From Planctomycetota bacterium (GTDB lineage Bacteria > Planctomycetota > UBA1135 > UBA2386), in the NCBI GenBank assembly GCA_947455805.1, contig CANGSN010000033.1, positions 1-13,755 on the forward strand: a stretch of DNA of 13,755 bases, in the 5' to 3' direction. The notes under the pieces are model-generated. The model worked only from the letters and a program-made list of their open reading frames with translations. It did not search any database and had not been told where the DNA came from. Both the position numbers and the translations under genes were made by a program. This document shows positions 8,984 through 13,755 of the stretch, one piece after another. Every line of letters begins with the position of its first letter. Position 1 is the stretch's first letter.

Positions 8984-10258
8984 ATGACGACGACCCGCCG
9001 CTCGTTCCTCTACACCGCCGCCGCCGCGGCCACCGCCCAGAGCCTGCTGCGCGCCCGCGACCAGGGCCGTTTCGCCCGGCAGGGCCAGGGCGGCGACGAA
9101 CTGAAGGTCGCTCACGTCGGCTGCGGCGACCACGGCAGCGGTGCGATCGCGCAGGCGCTGAGCACCAAGGGGCCGACGCGGCTCGTCGCCATCGCCGACA
9201 TGTTCGGCGACCGCCTCGAAGGCTGCCTGCAGAACCTCGCCGAGAGCGACGAACTGAAGAAGCGCATCGACGTGCCGAAGGAGCGCCGCTTCGTCGGCCC
9301 CGACGCCTACCTCGGCGTCATGGCGTCGGGCTGCGACGTCGTCGTCGTGGCGACGCCGCCGCACTTCCGCCCGGCGCACTTCGAGGCGGCGATCGCCGCG
9401 AAGAAGCACGTGTTCTTCGAGAAGCCGGTCGCCGTCGACGCGCCCGGCGTGCGCCGCGTCATCGCCGCCCACGAGAAGTCGGTGGAGATCGGCCTCGCGG
9501 TGTGCAGTGGCCTGCAGCGACACCACCAGAATCCGTACCTCGAGATCATGCAGCGCATCCACCGCGGCGACCTCGGCCGCGTCCTGTTCGCGCGCTGCAG
9601 CTGGAACCAGGGCGGGCTGTGGCACGCCGACCGCCAGCCGGAGTGGAGCGACATGGAGTGGCAGCTGCGCAACTGGCTCTACTTCACCTGGCTGTCCGGT
9701 GACCACATCGTCGAGCAGCACGTGCACAACCTCGACGTGATCAACTGGGCGCTGCAGGCGCATCCGAAGAGCTGCCGTGGCATGGGCGGGCGCCAGGTGC
9801 GCACCGACCCGAAGTACGGGCACATCTTCGACCACCACGCGGTGCAGTACCAGTACGAAGGCGGCGCCTACTGCTTCTCGGAGAGCCGGCAGATCGACGG
9901 CTGCGCCAACGACGTCAGCGAGCACGTCTACGGCGCCGACGGCGAAGCCCACATGGGCGGCAGCTTCCGCATCACCGGCAAGAACGCGTGGAAGTTCGAG
10001 GGCCAGCAGAACGATCCCTACCAGACCGAGCACGACGACCTGTTCGCGGCGATCCGCGCCGGCAAGCCGTTCCAGGAGGGTCGCATGGTCGCCGAGAGCA
10101 CGCTGACCGCGATCATGGGCCGCATGGCGACCTACTCGGGCCGCGAGGTCACGTGGGACCAGGCGCTCGCCAGCGACGAGAAGTGGGGGCCGGAGAACTA
10201 CGAGTTCGGCTCGCTGCCGGTCGACCCGGTGCCGATGCCCGGGCAGAAGCGCGGCTGA
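8984..10258 (+). CDS. Tat-exported Gfo/Idh/MocA-family oxidoreductase
   Basis: A 424-residue NAD(P)-dependent oxidoreductase of the Gfo/Idh/MocA family, whose members mostly act on sugars, inositols or their derivatives. The N-terminus carries a twin-arginine signal, TTRRSFL (3-9), followed by an Ala-rich stretch, so the folded enzyme is predicted to be exported with its cofactor. The Rossmann domain shows VGCGDHGSG (45-53) and ATPPHF (123-128); EKPVA (146-150) is the family lysine motif. The substrate domain includes GDHIVEQHVHNLDVINW (239-255), with the His/Asp arrangement (HxxNLDVxNW) usual in this family. Length is within the family range (about 330-450). The ATG at 8984 is chosen for the Tat motif; its leader is pyrimidine-rich and lacks a Shine-Dalgarno sequence. 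The SUMF-like gene lies 79 bases upstream. The stop codon is embedded in the first stem of the downstream repeat element. The substrate is unknown. Confidence 0.94.
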   Translation: MTTTRRSFLYTAAAAATAQSLLRARDQGRFARQGQGGDELKVAHVGCGDHGSGAIAQALSTKGPTRLVAIADMFGDRLEGCLQNLAESDELKKRIDVPKERRFVGPDAYLGVMASGCDVVVVATPPHFRPAHFEAAIAAKKHVFFEKPVAVDAPGVRRVIAAHEKSVEIGLAVCSGLQRHHQNPYLEIMQRIHRGDLGRVLFARCSWNQGGLWHADRQPEWSDMEWQLRNWLYFTWLSGDHIVEQHVHNLDVINWALQAHPKSCRGMGGRQVRTDPKYGHIFDHHAVQYQYEGGAYCFSESRQIDGCANDVSEHVYGADGEAHMGGSFRITGKNAWKFEGQQNDPYQTEHDDLFAAIRAGKPFQEGRMVAESTLTAIMGRMATYSGREVTWDQALASDEKWGPENYEFGSLPVDPVPMPGQKRG

Positions 10259-10456
10259 GAGCCCGAGAAGAAATCATGCTACGGGCTCTCAGCAGCATGT
10301 TTGGCGGCTGCGTTCGCAGCCGCGCAGAGGCTTCGAGAGGATTCTCTCTCAGCCTCTGAGATCCCGAGACGAACTCGTGCTGCAGGCTCTCAGCAGCACG
10401 TCGGGTGGCTGCGTGCGCAGTCGCGCCGAGGCGGCGCGACGGTGAGCAGCGGCGTC
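10255..10456 (+). repeat. Tandem 101-base structured repeat (two units), possible non-coding RNA or 3' UTR element
   Basis: Unit 1 (10255-10355) and unit 2 (10356-10456) align without gaps at an offset of 101. By hand count the first 77 bases differ at 13 positions; the 3' ends diverge. Two hairpins occur in both units. Hairpin A pairs CATGCT (10275-10280) with AGCATG (10294-10299); in unit 2 it is CGTGCTGC (10376-10383) with GCAGCACG (10393-10400), a compensatory A-T to G-C change, and the loop GGCTCTCA is kept. Hairpin B pairs GCGGCTGC with GCAGCCGC (10304-10323); unit 2 (10405-10424) has GTGGCTGC with GCAGTCGC, where both changes keep wobble pairs. Unit 1 also has a 12-bp stem starting at the upstream stop codon (10254-10293) and a nested hairpin at 10325-10358. 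No open frame of note was seen. The strand is assigned from the neighbouring transcript and is inferred. Confidence 0.65.
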
Positions 10457-10538
10457 GAGAGCGAGATCGGCGCGGGGTGATCGTCCAGCGCTCGAGTCGA
10501 GGACGAGGTCGGCGCCGCACGGCGTCGGCGACTGCCAT

Positions 10539-10580
10539 GCGAGCCTGCCGTCGATGCGATGGCAGGCTCGCGTCGTTTCC
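10539..10580 (+). terminator. Rho-independent terminator downstream of the repeat element
   Basis: A perfect 11-bp stem, GCGAGCCTGCC (10539-10549) with GGCAGGCTCGC (10561-10571), encloses an 11-base loop and is followed by GTCGTTTCC. It probably ends the transcript that carries the oxidoreductase and the tandem repeat. The stem resembles the terminator at 12629. Confidence 0.7.
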
Positions 10581-10645
10581 GTAGCGACGCATTCGCGCGA
10601 CCGGCGAAACTGCCCGGGAGCCCTTCCTTCACATTCCTCGTGAGC

Positions 10646-10651
10646 TAGGCT
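10646..10651 (+). promoter_or_regulatory. Candidate -10 box (TAGGCT) of the duplicated-domain secreted protein
   Basis: TAGGCT, in GAGCTAGGCTAC, lies about 130 bases before the ATG at 10780 and just after the upstream terminator. It matches the TANNNT form shared with the boxes at 525 and 12727. No good -35 box was recognised at the normal spacing. Confidence 0.35.
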
Positions 10652-10779
10652 ACTTCGCCGCTGGGTTCGCCGCTGGCCCTCGTCGTTTCGACGGGAAAAC
10701 TCGTGACGCGGTGAAACCAGTTCTCGCCCCGCTTCGTCTCAGCTGGGCGGAACTTCAGATCCGCACCCTCAGATCATCC

Positions 10780-12588
10780 ATGCAAAAGCGTCTTCTTGCT
10801 CTCGGCACCCTGGCGGCCCTCGCCAGCGCCTTCTCCCTCCAGGCTCAGTGCGCGGAAGCCAGCTTCGGCGCCGCGGTCGGCACCGGTGACGACATCGTCC
10901 TCGGCGTCCAGGCGCTCGGCTTCGCGTTCCCGTTCAACGGCACGACGTTCACCGACATCCACATCTCGACGAACGGCTTCGTCTACCTGTCGAACGGTGG
11001 CGTGCCGGCTCCGGGTGGCGCCCTCTGCTGCACCGGCACGACGGCCCAGCTGGTCGCCGGCTCGCCGAAGATCTGCGCCTACTGGAGCGACCTGAACATC
11101 ATCGCGGCCAACGGCTCGGCGGTGAAGTACAACGCGCTGCCCGGCAAGGCCGTGATCACGTGGGAGAACGCGGTCGAGTTCGGCAACACCGAGCGCTTCA
11201 CCGTCCAGATGCAGCTGTCGGTGACGGGTGAGATCACCTTCACCTACGACTCGCGCTGCCAGATCCGCACGACGGGCGACTTCCTGGTCGGCATGTCGGA
11301 AGGCGGCGGTGTCGCCGTCCCGGCCGTGAGCGACTTCGCCACGGTCAACACCTCGACCACCGCGACGGTTTGGGAGAACTGGACCACGCTGGGCTCGTTC
11401 GACCTGGCTGGCCAGTCGGTGCTCTTCGTGCCGACGGGCGTCGGCTACACGTGGGTCCCGACGCCGTGCCCCTCGGGCACCAACGTCGCCTACGGCACCG
11501 GCTGCTACTCGGCGCCGGGCACCGGTGTCTACGAGTTCCACACCGACGCCGCCGTGGCTTCGGCCGCGCTGCAGGGCAACGCGATGACGATGATCCCGAC
11601 CGGCTTCGGCTACACGGGCATCTGGCTCGCGGGTGGTGCGACGGCCTACATCGCGCCGACGGGCGCGGCCACGAGCCTCACCGCCACCGACGACGGCACC
11701 CTCACCGTGACGCTGCCGGCTCCGATGCCGACGCCGAGCGGCCCGGTCACCCAGATCACGGTCGCCAGCAACGGCGTCATCGGCCTCGGCACGACCGCGA
11801 ACAACGGCGGTGACTACACGCCGACCGGCGCGGAGTTCTCCAACGCGGCCGGCGCCTGCTTCTACGCCTGGCACGACTACAACCCGGGTGAGGCCGGCAG
11901 CGGTGCGATCAAGACCGAGCAGGTCGGCAACGTGTTCTGCGTCACCTGGGACGGCGTCGAGAACTACTCGACCCCGTTGGGCCCGAACCCGGGCACGATG
12001 CAGTTCCAGCTCGACCTGACCACCGGTGCGGTGACCATGCTGTGGACGGTCGTCGACGCGAACATCACGTCGACGTTCGGCAGCCCGCACCTCGTCGGCT
12101 GGAAGGCTGGCGGCGCGATCACCGATCCGGGTAGCCAGGTCCTCGCCACCGCGCTGCCGCTGACGACCGCGTCGCAGCTGCTGCCGATGACGCTGGCCGC
12201 CTCGCCGTCGCCGGTCTCGACCCCGACCACGGGCTCGACCGTCGTCTACACGACCGGCGCCATGCCGGAGTTCGCTCCTGGCGCGGGCATCTACGTCGGC
12301 ATCAACATCCTGAGCCTGACGCAGATTCCGGCCCCGGGCGTCGACCTCGTGATCATCGGCGCTCCGGGCTGCCCGGCGCTGATCGGCACGCTGGATGTCG
12401 TGCTGAACCTCGTCGGCGTCACGCCGACCAACACCAGCGCCCTGCCGCTGCCGGCGGGCCTGCCGTCGGGCATCCAGATCTTCGCGCAATCGGCCGCGCT
12501 GATCGTCCCGAACAGTCTGCCGAACGGCCAGAACGCGTTCGGCCTGACCACCAGCAACGGCATCGCTTCGACGATCGGCAGCTGGTGA
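10780..12588 (+). CDS. Secreted protein with a duplicated domain and a shared C-terminal module
   Basis: A 602-residue exported protein of unknown function. Residues 1-23 form a signal peptide (MQKRLLALGTLAALASAF, cleavage near LQA-QC). Two related domains follow, about 25-215 and 225-440, sharing ordered landmarks. These are HISTNGFVYLSNGG against TVASNGVIGLGTT, AYWSDLN against AWHDYNPG, GKAVITWENAVEFGN against NVFCVTWDGVENYS, TVQMQLSVTGEITFTY against MQFQLDLTTGAVTMLW, and FLVGMSEGGG against HLVGWKAGGA. The C-terminal part (about 490-602) reads like a secreted beta module ending in FAQSAALIVPN and FGLTTSNGIASTIG. A similar signature occurs in the lectin-like protein at 567. The ATG at 10780 is chosen because it begins the signal peptide; the frame is open a further 69 bases upstream. 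No catalytic motif is visible. A surface or matrix role is inferred from export and beta-rich repeats. Confidence 0.85.
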   Translation: MQKRLLALGTLAALASAFSLQAQCAEASFGAAVGTGDDIVLGVQALGFAFPFNGTTFTDIHISTNGFVYLSNGGVPAPGGALCCTGTTAQLVAGSPKICAYWSDLNIIAANGSAVKYNALPGKAVITWENAVEFGNTERFTVQMQLSVTGEITFTYDSRCQIRTTGDFLVGMSEGGGVAVPAVSDFATVNTSTTATVWENWTTLGSFDLAGQSVLFVPTGVGYTWVPTPCPSGTNVAYGTGCYSAPGTGVYEFHTDAAVASAALQGNAMTMIPTGFGYTGIWLAGGATAYIAPTGAATSLTATDDGTLTVTLPAPMPTPSGPVTQITVASNGVIGLGTTANNGGDYTPTGAEFSNAAGACFYAWHDYNPGEAGSGAIKTEQVGNVFCVTWDGVENYSTPLGPNPGTMQFQLDLTTGAVTMLWTVVDANITSTFGSPHLVGWKAGGAITDPGSQVLATALPLTTASQLLPMTLAASPSPVSTPTTGSTVVYTTGAMPEFAPGAGIYVGINILSLTQIPAPGVDLVIIGAPGCPALIGTLDVVLNLVGVTPTNTSALPLPAGLPSGIQIFAQSAALIVPNSLPNGQNAFGLTTSNGIASTIGSW

Positions 12589-12628
12589 GGTGACGCCGCG
12601 CGATCTTCGGCTCGCGCGACGGAACGGT

Positions 12629-12671
12629 GCGAGCCCGTGCTCCCGAGCGGAGTGCGGGCTCGCGCTGTTTT
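12629..12671 (+). terminator. Rho-independent terminator after the duplicated-domain gene
   Basis: The stem starts GCGAGCCCG (12629-12637) and closes with CGGGCTCGC (12655-12663). It continues inward as TGCTCC pairing with GGAGTG through two G-T wobbles, about 15 bp in all, and is followed by GCTGTTTTC. It lies 40 bases after the stop codon at 12588. Confidence 0.8.
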
Positions 12672-12704
12672 CAGGGTCGACCTGCATTGGCAGGAAGGTC
12701 GCTC

Positions 12705-12732
12705 TTGGCGCGGACGCCGGGGCCGGTAGCTT
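12705..12732 (+). promoter_or_regulatory. Candidate promoter of the PTLEP-repeat gene
   Basis: TTGGCG (12705-12710) and TAGCTT (12727-12732) are separated by 16 bases. This is the best-formed sigma-70-like pair in the window. It lies downstream of the preceding terminator and about 30 bases before the ATG at 12763. Just upstream, CGACCT (12678-12683) and AGGTCG (12696-12701) form an inverted repeat that could be an operator; this is speculative. Confidence 0.45.
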
Positions 12733-12762
12733 CACCGGACCCTCTCCCCGGAACGCCGACCC

Positions 12763-13755
12763 ATGACCAAGAACCGCCACGAGCTGCCGCGCAAGAAGCC
12801 CGGCCGCCCCGCCAAGGACGAGATCGCCGAAGACCTGCCGACGCTGGAGCCGGTCGACGATCTGCCGACGCTCGAGCCGGTTGCCGACGCGGACGTGCCG
12901 ACGCTGGAGCCGCTCGACGACGACGTGCCGACGCTCGAACCGCTCGCGGAAGTCGTCGACGACGGCCCGGTCAAGGTCGCGGTCGCTGTCGGGGACGGCG
13001 TCGCGTTCGACACCGTGGTCACGGTCACGGTTCCGGCGATGGACAAGCAGGCCGTGGTCACGGCACTCCAAGCACCGCTCGCGCGCGGGTTCGCCGCGAA
13101 CGCGAAGTCGCTACGGCACCGCCGCGTGCAGGTATTGTTCGTCGGCGAGGCCGTGATCGGCACCGCCGCCAAGGAGGCGACGGCCAAGGCCCTCGCCGTG
13201 TATGTGCCGCTGCGCGGCGTCGTCAGCCGCGGATACGGCGACGAAGAAGTGCTGCAGGGCAAGGTGCCGGAGATCCAGGTCGGGTCGACCGAAGCGAACG
13301 GTGCCTTGCGCCTCGACGTCGCCACCGGCGAGCTCGATCCGATCGACCTCTCCCTGGTGTTCGGTTCGCACTGGACGAAGGCCCTCGCTGGAGTGCGCGG
13401 CAAGAAGCTGCACCTGGTGTTCGCCGGCAAGGGCAAGCCCGACAGCGCGGTGCGCGCCGAATGGGTGACGGCCGCCAAGGCCGCCGGCGCCACGCGCTTC
13501 GCCATCGGCGAGCGCGTGTTCTTCGACCTCGAACTGGCGTCGCGCGTGCGCGTCACCAGCGGCGGCGACGCGGTGACGATCGCCTTCGATCCGGCGGCCG
13601 ACGACGCGACCACCAGCGAAGCGCTCGGCCTCGCACTGCCCGAGCACGCCGGCGTGTGCAAGGGCAAGGCCGTGCGCCTGCAGCTGGCGCGCGCCGCCGA
13701 CGGTCCGCTCGCCGAGCTCGTCGCGTTCGCGCGCGAGCAGGGTGCCACCCGGATC
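12763..13755 (+). CDS. Cytoplasmic PTLEP-repeat protein of unknown function (3' truncated by window)
   Basis: The frame opens at an ATG at 12763 and runs without a stop to the window edge, giving 331 residues. No family was recognised. There is no signal peptide or membrane segment. The first 20 residues are basic (PRKKPGRPAKDE; the GRPAK part is faintly AT-hook-like). Residues 25-60 hold four copies of (L/V)PTLEP, at 25-30, 34-39, 45-50 and 55-60, set in Asp-rich spacers. The remainder looks like diverged repeats of an alpha/beta unit: a K-rich turn, a hydrophobic strand, then a helix ending in a GATR motif. The clearest copies are VRGKKLHLVFAGKG to AAGATRF (ending about 246) and CKGKAVRLQLA to QGATRI (ending 331). 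A weaker one begins RVQVLFVGEAV near residue 121. Codon third positions are strongly G/C in this frame, which favours it over the open frames on the minus strand. No Shine-Dalgarno sequence precedes it. Confidence 0.8.
   Translation, partial: MTKNRHELPRKKPGRPAKDEIAEDLPTLEPVDDLPTLEPVADADVPTLEPLDDDVPTLEPLAEVVDDGPVKVAVAVGDGVAFDTVVTVTVPAMDKQAVVTALQAPLARGFAANAKSLRHRRVQVLFVGEAVIGTAAKEATAKALAVYVPLRGVVSRGYGDEEVLQGKVPEIQVGSTEANGALRLDVATGELDPIDLSLVFGSHWTKALAGVRGKKLHLVFAGKGKPDSAVRAEWVTAAKAAGATRFAIGERVFFDLELASRVRVTSGGDAVTIAFDPAADDATTSEALGLALPEHAGVCKGKAVRLQLARAADGPLAELVAFAREQGATRI
12835..12942 (+). repeat. Four in-frame copies of an 18-base PTLEP-coding repeat
   Basis: Copies of the form STGCCGACGCTSGARCCG lie at 12835-12852, 12862-12879, 12895-12912 and 12925-12942, at spacings of 27, 33 and 30 bases, all in frame. 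They differ mainly at synonymous or Leu/Val positions. They encode an acidic Pro-containing linker near the N-terminus of the truncated protein. Confidence 0.85.

Larger units (their letters stand above)
10259..10779. other. 521-base intergenic region with repeats, terminator and promoter
   Basis: No protein-coding gene is supported here. In order it holds the tandem structured repeat (to about 10456), an unexplained GC-rich stretch (10457-10538) with two similar pieces GAGATCGGCGC and GAGGTCGGCGC, a strong terminator (10539-10580), a candidate -10 box (10646-10651) and a leader of about 125 bases before the ATG at 10780. Confidence 0.6.

Noticed and set aside
10457..10557. A third copy of the 101-base element
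   Set aside because: Continuing the same offset gives no convincing match; only short GC-rich similarities remain.
10774..13071. A 765-codon minus-strand open frame
   Set aside because: It is antisense to the secreted protein and crosses a strong terminator and promoter region; the protein is Arg/Gly/Val-rich noise.
12732..13748. A 338-codon minus-strand open frame at the window end
   Set aside because: The plus-strand frame from 12763 has organised repeats and G/C-rich third positions, while this one is Ser/Thr/Arg-rich low complexity.

Overview
The window reads as a GC-rich bacterial chromosome segment, most likely from a member of the Planctomycetota. This is inferred from style rather than from a marker gene. 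It carries large secreted proteins with beta-sandwich modules and a recurring C-terminal module. It also carries a secreted sulfatase-modifying-factor-like protein beside a twin-arginine-exported Gfo/Idh/MocA oxidoreductase, and nearly every start codon lacks a Shine-Dalgarno sequence. No rRNA, tRNA, CRISPR array or insertion sequence was seen.

Layout. Positions 2-106 hold the C-terminal tail of an unidentified gene. Positions 107-566 hold no intact gene, only what looks like a decayed minus-strand remnant of an NMT1/THI5-like substrate-binding protein and a run of ten G. At 567-2282 is a secreted protein with an L-type lectin-like domain and two IPT/TIG domains. A convergent hairpin separates it from a minus-strand group read from high to low coordinates: a TPR-plus-membrane protein (6391-5033), HtpG (4904-3009) and a nitroreductase (2956-2309). 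Divergent from that group is an AAA ATPase with a DUF4143-type C-terminal domain (6519-7727), preceded by an unusually AT-rich palindromic start region. Next come the secreted SUMF1/FGE-like protein (7876-8904) and the Tat-exported oxidoreductase (8984-10258), probably one transcription unit. After them lies a 521-base gap carrying a tandem structured element and a strong terminator. It is followed by a 602-residue secreted protein made of a duplicated domain (10780-12588), another strong terminator, and a cytoplasmic protein with four PTLEP repeats (12763 to the window end).

How the genes relate. The minus-strand group combines protein folding (HtpG), a flavin oxidoreductase and a membrane TPR protein; this suggests stress or housekeeping, but no pathway is demonstrated. 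The SUMF-like/oxidoreductase pair is exported and may act on extracytoplasmic carbohydrate or a related substrate, which is inference. The two large secreted proteins appear to share a C-terminal module, suggesting a common family of surface or matrix proteins.

Most unusual item: a 101-base tandem duplication at 10255-10456, directly after the oxidoreductase. The two copies have diverged, yet two hairpins are kept, including one compensatory A-T to G-C pair change and two wobble-preserving changes. That pattern suggests selection on RNA structure. No complete new multi-gene system could be supported from the sequence.
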